In this document: positions 44,776 to 54,119 of the stretch, piece by piece
Layout: the number at the start of each line of letters is the position of its first letter
How positions within the stretch are numbered: the stretch's first letter is position 1
Assembly: GCF_000685015.1 (NCBI RefSeq)
Contig: NZ_BAYA01000004.1
Span: 1 to 64,000 of the forward strand
DNA from: Paraburkholderia bannensis NBRC 103871
GTDB lineage: Bacteria; Pseudomonadota; Gammaproteobacteria; Burkholderiales; Burkholderiaceae
DNA length: 64,000 nt
Reading direction: 5' to 3'
Notes under the pieces: model-generated
The model's database searches: none
What the model saw: only the letters and a program-made list of their open reading frames with translations
What the model was told of the DNA's origin: nothing
Translations under genes and position numbers: made by a program

Positions 44776-45645
44776 TCAGCGGAACACCACCGTCTTATGC
44801 CCGTTGAGCAGGATACGGTGCTCCACATGCCACTTCACCGCGCGCGCGAGCGTCACGCACTCCACGTCGCGGCCAATCGCCGTGAGTTGCTCCGGCGTCA
44901 TGTTGTGGTCCACGCGCTCGACTTCCTGCTCGATGATCGGGCCTTCGTCGAGATCCGACGTCACGTAGTGCGCCGTGGCGCCGATCAGCTTCACGCCGCG
45001 ATCGAACGCCTGGTAGTACGGCTTCGCGCCCTTGAAGCTCGGCAGGAACGAGTGGTGAATGTTGATGGCACGGCCCGCCAGCGCATCGCACAGTTGCGGA
45101 GACAGAATCTGCATGTAGCGCGCGAGCACCACCAGGTCGGCGCGTTCGTTGTTCACCACTTCGAGCACGCGCGCTTCCTGCGCGGCCTTGTCCGCGGCCG
45201 TGCCGCCGAGCAGCGGGAAGTGATGGAACGGGATGTTGTAGCTCGCCGCCAGCTGATAGAAGTCCTTGTGATTCGAGATGATCGCGGGAATTTCAATCGG
45301 CAACTGGCCGGTGCGGTAGCGGAACAGCAGGTCGTTCAGGCAGTGGCCGATCTTCGACACCATGATGACCACGCGCGGCTTCACGTTCGCGTCCTGCAGC
45401 TCCCAGCGCATGCTGAACTCGCTCGCCAGCGGCGCGAACGCCGCGCGCAGGCCGTCGAGCCCCGGGTCGCCGCCCACTTGCTGGAAGTGCACGCGCATGA
45501 AGAACTCGCCGGTGTGGCTGTCGCCGAACTGGGCCGAGTCGAGAATATTGCTGCCGCGCTCAAACAGAAAACCCGACACGGCATGCACGATGCCCGGCCG
45601 GTCGGCGCACGACAGGTTGAGAATAAAGCTGTGATCGGTCGACAT
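44776..45645 (-). CDS. purU: Formyltetrahydrofolate deformylase
   Basis: 289 residues from ATG 45645. The N-terminal ACT domain (LNLSCADRPGIVHAVSGFLFERG) precedes a formyltransferase-like catalytic domain with ISNHKDF, ARYMQILS, NIHHSFLPSFKGAKPY and GATAHYVTSDLDEGPII (catalytic Asn/His/Asp). It hydrolyses 10-formyl-THF to formate and THF, balancing one-carbon pools. Two ATGs further upstream are in frame but would precede the ACT domain by odd sequence. Confidence 0.97.
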   Translation of the reverse strand: MSTDHSFILNLSCADRPGIVHAVSGFLFERGSNILDSAQFGDSHTGEFFMRVHFQQVGGDPGLDGLRAAFAPLASEFSMRWELQDANVKPRVVIMVSKIGHCLNDLLFRYRTGQLPIEIPAIISNHKDFYQLAASYNIPFHHFPLLGGTAADKAAQEARVLEVVNNERADLVVLARYMQILSPQLCDALAGRAINIHHSFLPSFKGAKPYYQAFDRGVKLIGATAHYVTSDLDEGPIIEQEVERVDHNMTPEQLTAIGRDVECVTLARAVKWHVEHRILLNGHKTVVFR

Positions 45646-45707
45646 GACCCTGGTAACTCCCGTCATTTCTCTCTGATTCAAAAGGGCTAGTTAAACCCAA
45701 CGCCCTT

Positions 45708-46586
45708 TCACAGCGTCGGTGGTTCGAAGATCGCGGCAATGCCCTCGCACGCGTCTTCGTCGATCCATTGGCGGCGCAGCATCAGGTCGAGCGTCGCGAG
45801 GCCCGCGTCGACCGTCATGCGGCCTTCCTCGATCCAGCGTGCGGTTTCCTCGATGCGCGCGAGGCGATGCTCGCCCACTTCGCCGTCCTGGTTGTGCGGC
45901 ACGAAATCTTCGGGCAGCACGAGGTCGTAGACGAAGATCTGCTCGGCCTGGGTGCCCTCGGGCAGCGACTGCAACACGTGCACGGTGCGCCCCGGCGTGG
46001 CGCGCGCGGCGAGTTCGGCGGCGATGCCCGCCTCTTCCCAGCACTCCTTGGCGAGCGTGGGCTCGATGCCGAGTCCCCAGCCGATCCCGCCCGCCACGAC
46101 GTTGTCGAGCATGCCGGGGTCGGTGGCCTTGGTGTCGCTGCGGCGCGCGATCCAGAGCTGCGGCGCGCTCGAAGTCGCGCCAGCAGCCGAAGCCGCATAT
46201 TCTACGACGCCGTTCAAATGCACCGCATAGGTCATGGTGCCGAAGAAGCGCGAAGCGGCGCGCTCGATATAGGCGAGCGGCGGCGCATCGAAGGCGTTGC
46301 GGATCGCGTAGGTTTCGTTGCGCCAGCCCGGAATGCGGCCCTCGGCGGCGAGCGCGCCGATCACCGATCCCAGTGCCGCGCTGCGCGCCGTCACATTGTC
46401 GAATTCGGCGGCGAGGGTTACGCGCGCGTCGGGCCCGGCATCGACAATCGTGAAGACGTCGGGCCAGCGCGCCAGCAATGCGACATCGGCGCGGCGAATC
46501 CAGCCCACGCGTTCGTCACCGAAATAGAACGGCAGATGCGCGTTCGCGTCGAAGCGGCGCGCGTCGGTGATGCAAGGCAAACTCAT
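45708..46586 (-). CDS. DUF4743-Nudix hydrolase (thiamine pyrophosphokinase-associated type)
   Basis: 292 residues. N-terminal DUF4743-like half (DARRFDANAHLPFYFGDERVGWI) and C-terminal Nudix box read as GIGWGLGIEPTLAKECWEEAGI with Lys in place of the usual Arg. DMLDN-like GMLDNVVAGGIG matches plant/yeast Nudix proteins that act on oxidised thiamine diphosphates. Similar role possible but unproven. Situated between purU and a LysE exporter on the same strand. Confidence 0.85.
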   Translation of the reverse strand: MSLPCITDARRFDANAHLPFYFGDERVGWIRRADVALLARWPDVFTIVDAGPDARVTLAAEFDNVTARSAALGSVIGALAAEGRIPGWRNETYAIRNAFDAPPLAYIERAASRFFGTMTYAVHLNGVVEYAASAAGATSSAPQLWIARRSDTKATDPGMLDNVVAGGIGWGLGIEPTLAKECWEEAGIAAELAARATPGRTVHVLQSLPEGTQAEQIFVYDLVLPEDFVPHNQDGEVGEHRLARIEETARWIEEGRMTVDAGLATLDLMLRRQWIDEDACEGIAAIFEPPTL

Positions 46587-46629
46587 CGTGTGAAACTCCA
46601 GGCGTCGTCGGTTGGGCGTGAGTCAGGCT

Positions 46630-47256
46630 TCAGTCGCGCAGCGCGATGCGCATGCCGATGGCGATGAAGGTGAGGCCCGCCAGGCGGTCGAGCCACACGC
46701 CCGCGCGCGGCCGGCGCTTGAGCCAGCCGCCGATGGTGCCCGCGCACAGCCCGAACACCGAAAACACCACCACGGTCTGCAGCATGAACACGGCGCCCAG
46801 TTCGAGCATCTGCAGCGTCACGCTTTGACCACCGCTTTGCGCGCCGTGCGTATCGACGAACTGCGGCAGGAAGACGACGAAGAACAACGTCACCTTCGGG
46901 TTCATCACGTTGCCGAGCACGCTCTGGCGAAAGATCGTCGAGAGCGGCTGGCGCGGACGGTCGCCCGCGGCGGCCAGGCCCTGGCTGCGCAATGCCTTCA
47001 CGCCAATCCAGATCAGGTACGCGGCGCCCGCGAGCTTGAGGATCTGGAATGCGAGCGGCGACGAGCGCAGCAGCGCGGCAATGCCCAGCGCGGCCAGCGT
47101 CGTGTGGAACGTCACCCCCGCCGCGAAACCGAGCGCGGCCACGAGACCGGCGGCGCGGCCCTGCGAGATGCCGCGCGCGAGCACCTGAAGGTTGTCCGGG
47201 CCGGGCGCGAAGGTGATGGCGAGCGAAGTCGCGAGAAAGAGCGCGAAGTTGGGCAT
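46630..47256 (-). CDS. LysE/RhtB-family amino-acid exporter
   Basis: 208 residues, six hydrophobic spans. N-terminal signature TSLAITFAPGPDNLQVLARGISQGRAAG is the LysE/RhtB motif, then LAGAAYLIWIGVKALR and NPKVTLFFVVFLPQFVD. Exports an amino acid or related solute through the inner membrane. Substrate unknown. Starts 21 bases downstream of apt on the same strand. Confidence 0.93.
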   Translation of the reverse strand: MPNFALFLATSLAITFAPGPDNLQVLARGISQGRAAGLVAALGFAAGVTFHTTLAALGIAALLRSSPLAFQILKLAGAAYLIWIGVKALRSQGLAAAGDRPRQPLSTIFRQSVLGNVMNPKVTLFFVVFLPQFVDTHGAQSGGQSVTLQMLELGAVFMLQTVVVFSVFGLCAGTIGGWLKRRPRAGVWLDRLAGLTFIAIGMRIALRD

Positions 47257-47277
47257 GGCCTCAGGGCCTCCGTGGAA

Positions 47278-47844
47278 TCAATGTCCGCCGAACGAGGTGA
47301 TGGTGTAGAGCGGCAGGCCCGCTTCGGTGAGCAGCTTCGAGCCGCCCAGTTCCGGCAGGTCGATGATCGCCGCGCCCTCCACCACCGTCGCGCCCAGCCG
47401 CTCAAGCAGGCGCTTGCCCGCGAGCATGGTGCCGCCCGTGGCGATCAGGTCGTCGACGATCACGACGCGGTCGCCCTGGCCAACCGCATCCTCGTGGATC
47501 TCGACCGTCGATTCGCCGTATTCGAGCTTGTAGGTTTCCGACACCGTCTTGTACGGCAGCTTGCCGATCTTGCGGATCGGCACGAAGCCCACGTTCAGCT
47601 CATACGCAACGATCGGGCCGATGATGAAGCCGCGCGCGTCCAGACCCGCGATGCAGTCGAGCTTCATGCCCACGTAACGCTCGACCAGCAGGTCGATCAG
47701 CACGCGCAGGCCCTTCGGGTCGCCGATCAGCGGCGTGATATCGCGAAACTGCACTCCCGGCTGAGGCCAGTCGGGCACCGTGCGGATCAGGCTGTTTACG
47801 AACTGCGCAGGATCGGCGCTCGCGTTCGCAGGTGCGTTGGACAT
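47278..47844 (-). CDS. apt: Adenine phosphoribosyltransferase
   Basis: 188 residues from ATG 47844, CCGGAGA upstream. Start [19 protein letters not shown], the flexible-loop region [20 protein letters not shown] and the PRPP-binding motif [13 protein letters not shown] are diagnostic. Salvages adenine to AMP with PRPP. Confidence 0.98.
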   Translation of the reverse strand: MSNAPANASADPAQFVNSLIRTVPDWPQPGVQFRDITPLIGDPKGLRVLIDLLVERYVGMKLDCIAGLDARGFIIGPIVAYELNVGFVPIRKIGKLPYKTVSETYKLEYGESTVEIHEDAVGQGDRVVIVDDLIATGGTMLAGKRLLERLGATVVEGAAIIDLPELGGSKLLTEAGLPLYTITSFGGH

Positions 47845-47935
47845 GATTTCTCCGGGTAGTAGCAAGAATTGAAGCAAAATTAGGGAACGGTCGATGGCAG
47901 CGGCCGGTTAAACGGGGCGAGACCCCGTCGGCGCA

Positions 47936-49948
47936 TCAAGCCGCCGTCGCGCCCGCCCCGGCGCCTGCCTTGCGATGACGCGACAGGCGTTCCTCGGCCA
48001 GCGCGAGCTGCTCGGGCAGGCCGCGCAGCACGACGATGTCGGCTTCGCGCAGCTTGGTCGAGGGGTCTGGCTCCACGCCACGAATGCCGTGGCGGCGGAT
48101 CGCCGTGACCTCCACGCCGAGGTCGACGAGGCCCAGATCGGCCAGCGTGCGGCCCACGGCGTCGGCGCGCGGATCGACCGGTACGGATTGTAGCCGCACC
48201 TGCTCGTGACCGTCCTCGCCCGCATCGTCGGTGCCGTGGAAATAGCCGCGCAGCAGGCTGTAACGCTCGTCGCGCAGTTCCTCGACCCGGCGCACCACGC
48301 GGCGCATCGGCACGCCCATCAGCACGAGCATGTGCGAAGCCAGCATCAGGCTGCCTTCGACGATTTCCGGAATCACCTCGGTCGCGCCGGCGGCCAGCAG
48401 CCGTTCGAGATCGGCGTCGTCGACGGTGCGCACGATCACGGGCAGCGTCGGCTCCAGTTCGTGGATGTGATGCAGCACGCGAAACGCCGATTGCGTGTTC
48501 GCATAGGTGATCGCGACCGCGGCCGCACGGTGAATGCCCGCCGCGACCAGCGACTCGCGCCGCGCCGCATCGCCGAACACCACCGATTCGCCCGCCGCCG
48601 CCGCTGCCGCCACACGGTCAGGATCGAGGTCGAGCGCGACGTACGACAGCCCTTCGTATTCGAGCATGCGCGCGAGGTTCTGCCCGGCACGACCATAGCC
48701 GCACACGATCACGTGGCCGCTTTGCTTGATGCTCTGCGTGGCGATGCGCGTCATCATCAGCGACTGTTGCATCCATTCGGTCGAGGAAATCCGCATCACG
48801 ATGCGGTCGGCGTTCTGGATCAGGAACGGCGCGGCCAGCATCGACAGCAGCATCGCCGCGAGGATCGCCTGAAGCAGCGTGGGATCGACCAGATGCTTGT
48901 CGAGAATGAGGTTCAGCAGCACGAAACCGAATTCGCCCGCCTGCGCGAGCCCGAGGCCCGTGCGCATCGCCACGCCCGGCGACGCGCCAAAGAGCCGCGT
49001 GAGCGCCGTGATGAGCACGGCCTTGAGCACGATGGGCGCAATGAAGAACGCGCCCACCATGAACGGGTGCTGCCAGATCACGTGCGGGTTGAGCAGCATG
49101 CCCGTGGTGACGAAGAAGAGCCCCAGCAGTACGTCACGAAACGGCTTGATGTCCTCTTCCACCTGATGCTTGTAGGGCGTCTCGGCGATCAGCATGCCGG
49201 CGATGAACGCACCCAGCGCGAGCGACAGGCCGAATTTATCGGTGATGAACGCCGCGCCCAGCGTGACGAGCAGCACGTTCAGCACGAACAGTTCCTGCGA
49301 GCGGCGCCGCGCGACCACGTTGAACCAGCGCGTCATGAACTTCTGCCCGACGAACAGCAGGATGCCGAGCGCGAGCACGATCTTGATGGCGGCCATGCCG
49401 AGCGATTCGATCAGCGACTTCGACGAGCCGCCGAACGCCGCAATCACGATCAACAGGGGCACCACGGCCAGATCCTGGAACAGCAGCACGCCCAGGATGT
49501 TGCGGCCATGTTCCGATTCGATCTCCAGCCGCTCCGCCAGCATCTTGCTGACGATGGCCGTCGACGACATGGCGAGCGCGCCGCCCAGTGCCACGCAGGC
49601 CTGCCAGGTGATATGCACCCACGGTTCGAGCACGAGGCCGACCAGCAGCGCCACCGCGATCGTCCCTACGACCTGCGACAGCCCGAGGCCAAACACGGCG
49701 CGCCGCATCGCGCGCAGCTTGGAAAGCGAAAACTCCAGCCCGATCGAGAACATCAGGAACACGACGCCGAATTCCGCCAGGTTCTGCGCGCCATGCGTGT
49801 CCGGCACGATGCCGAGCGAGCGCGGCCCGACCAGAATGCCGACCGTCAGGTAGCCCAGCATCGGCGGCAGGTTCAGGTAACGGAACAGCACGACGCCCAC
49901 CACCGAAGCGAGCAGCAGGAACAACGTCATTTCCAGCGGGGAGATCAT
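47936..49948 (-). CDS. Kef-type (CPA2) cation/proton antiporter with RCK/TrkA domains
   Basis: 670 residues from ATG 49948. About 12 membrane helices (residues 5-390) with FLMFSIGLEFSLSKL, LAMSSTAIV and FLLFQDLAVVPLL-type segments of the KefB/KefC family. An RCK_N domain follows near 415 (HVIVCGYGRAGQNLARML, GxGxxG for NAD(H)) and a TrkA_C domain near 575-655. Likely K+/H+ antiport or K+ efflux in the inner membrane controlled by nucleotides. The divergent neighbour is kdsD. Confidence 0.93.
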   Translation of the reverse strand: MISPLEMTLFLLLASVVGVVLFRYLNLPPMLGYLTVGILVGPRSLGIVPDTHGAQNLAEFGVVFLMFSIGLEFSLSKLRAMRRAVFGLGLSQVVGTIAVALLVGLVLEPWVHITWQACVALGGALAMSSTAIVSKMLAERLEIESEHGRNILGVLLFQDLAVVPLLIVIAAFGGSSKSLIESLGMAAIKIVLALGILLFVGQKFMTRWFNVVARRRSQELFVLNVLLVTLGAAFITDKFGLSLALGAFIAGMLIAETPYKHQVEEDIKPFRDVLLGLFFVTTGMLLNPHVIWQHPFMVGAFFIAPIVLKAVLITALTRLFGASPGVAMRTGLGLAQAGEFGFVLLNLILDKHLVDPTLLQAILAAMLLSMLAAPFLIQNADRIVMRISSTEWMQQSLMMTRIATQSIKQSGHVIVCGYGRAGQNLARMLEYEGLSYVALDLDPDRVAAAAAAGESVVFGDAARRESLVAAGIHRAAAVAITYANTQSAFRVLHHIHELEPTLPVIVRTVDDADLERLLAAGATEVIPEIVEGSLMLASHMLVLMGVPMRRVVRRVEELRDERYSLLRGYFHGTDDAGEDGHEQVRLQSVPVDPRADAVGRTLADLGLVDLGVEVTAIRRHGIRGVEPDPSTKLREADIVVLRGLPEQLALAEERLSRHRKAGAGAGATAA

Positions 49949-50240
49949 CGTGAGAAGCGTCCTCGTTCTCTTATGCGTTGCCGGATGTGCATCTCGAAAT
50001 GCACAAGCCCGGCTGTGGAAACTATGCCCGCGCCGGTCGGATCCATGATCGGCGCAAACGATGCGAATTGGGAAGTGCTGCGAGGGACTACAGGGGGAAG
50101 CCCGGGCGGGCGGCGAGCTCCGCCGGACGGGCCGCAAAGTGGCCGTAAAGCGGTGACAAAGCGGCCGCCCAGAGGCCACCCGAGGCACCGCGCGAAGCGC
50201 CGCGCGCGCTGGGCGCGCAGGCGCGGCGCGCATACGCCTT

Positions 50241-50249
50241 TGCTATACT
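50241..50249 (+). promoter_or_regulatory. Extended -10 element very close to the kdsD start
   Basis: TGC-TATACT is a good extended -10 promoter (TGnTATAAT form), ending six bases before the kdsD ATG. Transcription would begin at or inside the start codon, giving a leaderless or near-leaderless mRNA. The remaining 300 bases toward the Kef gene hold no gene. Confidence 0.5.
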
Positions 50250-50255
50250 CCCCGG

Positions 50256-51242
50256 ATGATAGCGAAAATCAATGGCGACCGGGCGCTGAAGCTCGCTCGC
50301 GACGTGCTCGACATCGAAGCTGACGCCGTGCGCGGGCTTCGCGACCGGCTCGACGACAACTTCGTCAGCGCGGTCGATCTCATCCTCAGTTGCCGTGGAC
50401 GCGTTGTCGTTTCCGGCATCGGCAAATCGGGCCACATTGCCCGCAAGCTCGCGGCCACGCTGGCCTCCACGGGCACGCCGGCCTTCTTCGTGCATCCTGC
50501 CGAAGCGAGCCACGGCGACCTCGGCATGGTGACCGCGGAAGACGTCTTCATCGGCCTGTCCAATTCCGGCGAATCCGAAGAACTCGTGGCGATCCTGCCG
50601 CTCGTCAAGCGCATCGGCGCGAAGATGATCGGCATGACGGGCGACCGCCCGCAATCGACGCTCGGCAAGCTCTGCGACGTGCACCTGAACGCCGGCGTCG
50701 AAAAAGAAGCCTGCCCGCTCAATCTCGCACCGACCGCCAGCACCACGGCGGCGCTCGCGCTGTCCGACGCGCTCGCGGTCGCGGTGCTCGACGCGCGCGG
50801 CTTCGGCGCCGACGACTTCGCGCGCTCGCACCCGGGCGGCGCGCTCGGCCGACGCCTGCTGACCTACGTGCGCGACGTGATGCGCACGGGCGAAGCCGTC
50901 CCGAAGGTGCGCGACGACGCCTCGGTGCGCGACGCCCTCTTCCAGCTCACCGCCAAGCGCATGGGCATGACGGCGATCGTCAACGCCGACGACCACGTGG
51001 CCGGCATCTTCACCGACGGCGACCTGCGCCGCGTGCTCGAACGCGTAGGCGATTTCCGCGATCTGCCTATCGGCGACGTGATGACCCGCGGCCCCCGCAC
51101 GATCGGCCCCGATCAACTCGCCGTCGAAGCCGTGGAACTGATGGAGCGCCATCGCATCAATCAGATGCTGGTGGTAGACGCCGACGGCGCGCTCATCGGC
51201 GCACTCAACATGCACGACCTGTTCTCCAAGAAGGTGATCTGA
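50256..51242 (+). CDS. kdsD: Arabinose-5-phosphate isomerase (KpsF/GutQ family)
   Basis: 328 residues. SIS domain 1-200 with VVVSGIGKSGHIARKLAATL, EASHGDLGMV and SNSGES, then two CBS domains (DVMRTGEAVPKV..., GDVMTRGPRTIGPDQL). Converts ribulose 5-phosphate to arabinose 5-phosphate, the first step to KDO for LPS. It heads the LPS-core/transport block. Its last 49 bases are part of a 107-bp tandem duplication whose second copy lies outside this frame. Confidence 0.97.
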   Translation: MIAKINGDRALKLARDVLDIEADAVRGLRDRLDDNFVSAVDLILSCRGRVVVSGIGKSGHIARKLAATLASTGTPAFFVHPAEASHGDLGMVTAEDVFIGLSNSGESEELVAILPLVKRIGAKMIGMTGDRPQSTLGKLCDVHLNAGVEKEACPLNLAPTASTTAALALSDALAVAVLDARGFGADDFARSHPGGALGRRLLTYVRDVMRTGEAVPKVRDDASVRDALFQLTAKRMGMTAIVNADDHVAGIFTDGDLRRVLERVGDFRDLPIGDVMTRGPRTIGPDQLAVEAVELMERHRINQMLVVDADGALIGALNMHDLFSKKVI

Positions 51243-51407
51243 TGGCGGCTTCCGAGCTGGATGCAAAGGCACGCGCGGCGCGCGTGCGGCTGATGATTTT
51301 CATCGGCGCACTCAACATGCACGACCTGTTCTCCAAGAAGGTGATCTGATGGCGGCTTCCGAGCTGGATGCAAAGGCACGCGCGGCGCGCGTGCGGCTGA
51401 TGATTTT
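51194..51407 (+). repeat. Perfect 107-bp tandem duplication across the kdsD-kdsC junction
   Basis: Bases 51194-51300 are repeated identically at 51301-51407; the match extends one base further at each end. The unit contains the last 15 codons of kdsD, its TGA, the overlapping kdsC ATG and the first 20 codons of kdsC. 107 is not a multiple of three. Confidence 0.97.
51242..51349 (+). other. 35-codon chimeric ORF made by the duplication
   Basis: Starting at the first copy of the kdsC ATG, the frame encodes the first 20 residues of KdsC and continues directly with the last 15 residues of KdsD, stopping at TGA 51347-51349. Its start overlaps the kdsD stop and its stop overlaps the real kdsC ATG, both as TGATG. 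It lacks the KdsC catalytic Asp (residue 21 onward), so no enzyme activity is expected. Whether a peptide accumulates is unknown. Confidence 0.7.
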
Positions 51408-51915
51408 CGACGTCGATGGCGTGCTCACCGACGGCGGCCTGCTGTTCACCGGCGCGGGCGACACCATGAAGGACTTCAACTCGCTCGACGGCCACGGCGC
51501 CAAGCTGCTGCGCGAAGCGGGCATCGACACGGCCATCATCACCGGGCGCAAGTCCGAGATCGTCGCCGTGCGCGCGAAGGAACTGCGCATCACGCATCTG
51601 TATCAAGGCGTCGAAGACAAGCGCGTCGCATTCAAGCAGCTGCTCGCCGAAACCGGCGTCACGGCTGACGAATGCGGCTACATGGGCGACGACTGGCCCG
51701 ACCTCGCGGTGATGCTCCAGTGCGGCTTCGGCGCAGCGCCGGCCAACGCGCACACGGAAGTGCTCGCGCGCGCGCATTGGGTCACCGACCGCACCGGCGG
51801 CCACGGCGCCGTGCGCGAAGTCACCGACCTGATCCTGCGCGCCCAGGGCCACTACGACGCAATGCTCGCGGCCGCCTGCGCAGCAGATTCTCCGGACGCC
51901 GGGGCGCACCAATGA
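51349..51915 (+). CDS. kdsC: 3-deoxy-D-manno-octulosonate 8-phosphate phosphatase
   Basis: 188 residues, HAD superfamily C0 type without cap. Catalytic DVDGVLTDG (D21, D23), ITGRKSEIV, the Lys region GVEDKRVAFKQLL and GDDWPDLAVM. Removes phosphate from KDO-8-P in the LPS pathway. Starts at the second copy of the duplicated ATG. Ends in an ATGA overlap with lptC. Confidence 0.97.
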   Translation: MAASELDAKARAARVRLMIFDVDGVLTDGGLLFTGAGDTMKDFNSLDGHGAKLLREAGIDTAIITGRKSEIVAVRAKELRITHLYQGVEDKRVAFKQLLAETGVTADECGYMGDDWPDLAVMLQCGFGAAPANAHTEVLARAHWVTDRTGGHGAVREVTDLILRAQGHYDAMLAAACAADSPDAGAHQ

Positions 51916-52511
51916 ACCCGAAGTTCCGCCTCACCTCGCTGATTCCGCTCGTCTGCGTGGCATTTCTCGCCGGTTTCACCTGGTGGCTGTTCCAGGCCGT
52001 CAAGCCGCACGAGAACGAGGCTGCGCCGCGTCCGCTCACGCATTCGCCCGATTACTTCGCCGACAATTTCTCGGTGTCCGAACTCGACCAGTCGGGTGCG
52101 ACGCAGTACCGCCTGACCGCCACCCACATGGTGCATTACGAGGACGATCAGGACAGCGACCTCACGATGCCCGCGGTGCGCGCGTTCCAGCCCGGCAAGC
52201 CGGTGGTCACGGCCACCGGCAAGCGCGGCACGGTGAATTCGGACGCCTCGATCGTCAACCTGTACGACGACGCCCGCATCCTGCGCGCCGCCGGTTATGG
52301 CGACCCCGAGATGCAGGCTGATTCCGAGCATTTCCGCGTGCTGGTGAACGACGATGTGATCCTGACCGAAAAGCCGGTTAAACTTCGTCGCGGCCTGTCG
52401 GTCATGACGGCCACCAACGGCATGAACTACAACAACGTCACCCGGGTCATCCAGCTCTTCGGCAACGTCCGCGGCGCGATCGCCCCGGCTGACTCCGGCG
52501 GCTCGTCCTGA
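51912..52511 (+). CDS. lptC: LPS export protein LptC
   Basis: 199 residues. A single N-terminal membrane anchor (LIPLVCVAFLAGFTWWLF) and a periplasmic beta-jellyroll with DYFADNFSVSELDQSG and the repeated TATGKRGTVNSDASIVNLYDDARI pattern. Links LptBFG to the LptA bridge. Overlaps kdsC by four bases. Confidence 0.95.
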   Translation: MNPKFRLTSLIPLVCVAFLAGFTWWLFQAVKPHENEAAPRPLTHSPDYFADNFSVSELDQSGATQYRLTATHMVHYEDDQDSDLTMPAVRAFQPGKPVVTATGKRGTVNSDASIVNLYDDARILRAAGYGDPEMQADSEHFRVLVNDDVILTEKPVKLRRGLSVMTATNGMNYNNVTRVIQLFGNVRGAIAPADSGGSS

Positions 52512-52545
52512 TCCCCCGGGCCGTCCACGCAAGGCACATGATTGC

Positions 52546-53238
52546 ATGAACGATTCGCTTCCCCGTCTCTTGTCCGGTTTGCCGCGCGCCGAGCGCTGGC
52601 GCCGCGCCGCGTTCGCCACGCTGGGCGCGCTCGCCCTTGCGCTCCCGCTCGCGAGCTTCGCTCCGGCCGCACACGCCGAACGCGCCGACAAGGACAAGCC
52701 GCTTAACATCGAAGCGGACAACATGACGTATGACGACCTCAAGCAGCAGACCATCTTCACCGGTCACGTGGTCGCCACCAAGGGCACAATCCTGATCAAG
52801 GCCGACAAGCTCGTCGTCACCCAGGATCCGCAGGGTTACCAGTACGCCACCGGCACGGTCGCGCCCGGCACGCCCGACGCCAACCTCGCCTACTTCCGCC
52901 AGAAGCGCGAAGGCATCGACGAATACGTCGACGGCACGGCCGAGCGCATCGACTACGACGGCAAGCAGGACCTCACCACGCTCACGACGCGCGCCACGGT
53001 GCGCCGCCTGCAAGGCCTGTCCACGGTGATGGACCAGGTGCATGGCAGCGTCGTGACCTATGACGGCCAGAAGGACTTCTACACTGCGAAGTCCGGCTCG
53101 GACGTCGCGGGCCCGGGCAATCCGAAGGGCCGCGTGCGCGCCATGCTGTCGCCGCGCAACGGCGGCGTGCAGCCGCTCACGGGTGCTTCGGCCACGCTCG
53201 CGCCCTCCACGAAGCTTCAGGAAGCGCCGCAACAGTGA
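52546..53238 (+). CDS. lptA: LPS transport periplasmic protein LptA
   Basis: 230 residues. Signal peptide of about 45 residues ending AHAE, then the OstA/LptA jellyroll: [48 protein letters not shown]. Carries LPS across the periplasm in filaments joining LptC and LptD. Overlaps lptB (GTGA), so it is translationally coupled. Confidence 0.95.
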   Translation: MNDSLPRLLSGLPRAERWRRAAFATLGALALALPLASFAPAAHAERADKDKPLNIEADNMTYDDLKQQTIFTGHVVATKGTILIKADKLVVTQDPQGYQYATGTVAPGTPDANLAYFRQKREGIDEYVDGTAERIDYDGKQDLTTLTTRATVRRLQGLSTVMDQVHGSVVTYDGQKDFYTAKSGSDVAGPGNPKGRVRAMLSPRNGGVQPLTGASATLAPSTKLQEAPQQ

Positions 53239-54026
53239 ACATCGCCACCGCCTCCCCCATTCATCAGCGCCCGTCCGCGGGCAAGACGAGTTCGCTCGTA
53301 GTGCGCAACCTCAAGAAGCGCTATGGCTCGCGCACCGTGGTCAAGGACGTTTCGCTCGACGTGAAAAGCGGCGAAGTGGTCGGCCTGCTCGGCCCCAACG
53401 GCGCGGGCAAGACCACCTCGTTCTACATGATCGTGGGACTCGTGCCGCTCGACGCCGGCGAGATCGATCTCGACGGCCAGTCGATCAGCCTGCTGCCGAT
53501 CCACAAACGCGCGGCGCTGGGTCTGTCGTATCTGCCCCAGGAAGCGTCGGTGTTCCGCAAGCTCACCGTCGAAGAGAACATCCGCGCAGTGCTCGAACTG
53601 CAGGTGGACGAGAACGGCAAGCGCCTGTCGAAGGACGTCATCACGACGCGCGCCGAAGCGCTGCTCGACGAGCTTCAGATCGCGCACCTGCGCGAGAATC
53701 CGGCGCTGTCGCTGTCGGGCGGCGAGCGCCGCCGCGTGGAAATCGCACGTGCGCTGGCCACCGACCCGAGCTTCATTCTGCTCGACGAGCCGTTTGCGGG
53801 CGTTGACCCGATCGCCGTGCTCGAAATCCAGAAGATCGTGAAGTTCCTGAAGCAGCGCAACATCGGCGTGCTGATCACCGATCACAACGTGCGTGAAACG
53901 CTCGGCATCTGCGATCACGCCTACATCATCAGCGACGGCTCCGTGCTCGCAGCCGGCGCCCCCAGTGAAATCATCGAAAACGAAAGCGTGCGCCGCGTTT
54001 ATCTCGGCGAACACTTCCGCATGTAA
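53235..54026 (+). CDS. lptB: LPS export ABC transporter ATPase LptB
   Basis: 263 residues from GTG 53235. Walker A GPNGAGKT at 53-60, Q-loop YLPQEASVF, signature [11 protein letters not shown], Walker [14 protein letters not shown] and the switch His in ITDHNVRE, the typical LptB set. About 20 residues of extra N-terminus compared with E. coli. Powers LPS extraction with LptFG, which are not in this window. Confidence 0.97.
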   Translation: MNIATASPIHQRPSAGKTSSLVVRNLKKRYGSRTVVKDVSLDVKSGEVVGLLGPNGAGKTTSFYMIVGLVPLDAGEIDLDGQSISLLPIHKRAALGLSYLPQEASVFRKLTVEENIRAVLELQVDENGKRLSKDVITTRAEALLDELQIAHLRENPALSLSGGERRRVEIARALATDPSFILLDEPFAGVDPIAVLEIQKIVKFLKQRNIGVLITDHNVRETLGICDHAYIISDGSVLAAGAPSEIIENESVRRVYLGEHFRM

Positions 54027-54075
54027 CAGGCCCTCCGGGCGCAGCACGCGCCCGGATCCGGCCTGCCCGAACCCG

Positions 54076-54119
54076 GCTGCATCTTCGCTGTACTTTCGCT
54101 GCATCTTCGCTGTACTTTC
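54076..54119 (+). repeat. Two tandem 22-bp repeats between lptB and rpoN
   Basis: GCTGCATCTTCGCTGTACTT plus TC, twice in succession without mismatch, then a partial third start (GCTGT). The 397-base gap 54027-54423 has no gene otherwise. Confidence 0.85.

Noticed and set aside
48206..50323. 705-codon open frame on the plus strand
   Set aside because: Antisense to the Kef-type antiporter. Arg/His/Gln-rich translation is typical of a shadow frame.
51300..51915. kdsC as a pseudogene because of the duplication
   Set aside because: The second copy restores a complete kdsC start and frame with all catalytic motifs, so the gene is intact.
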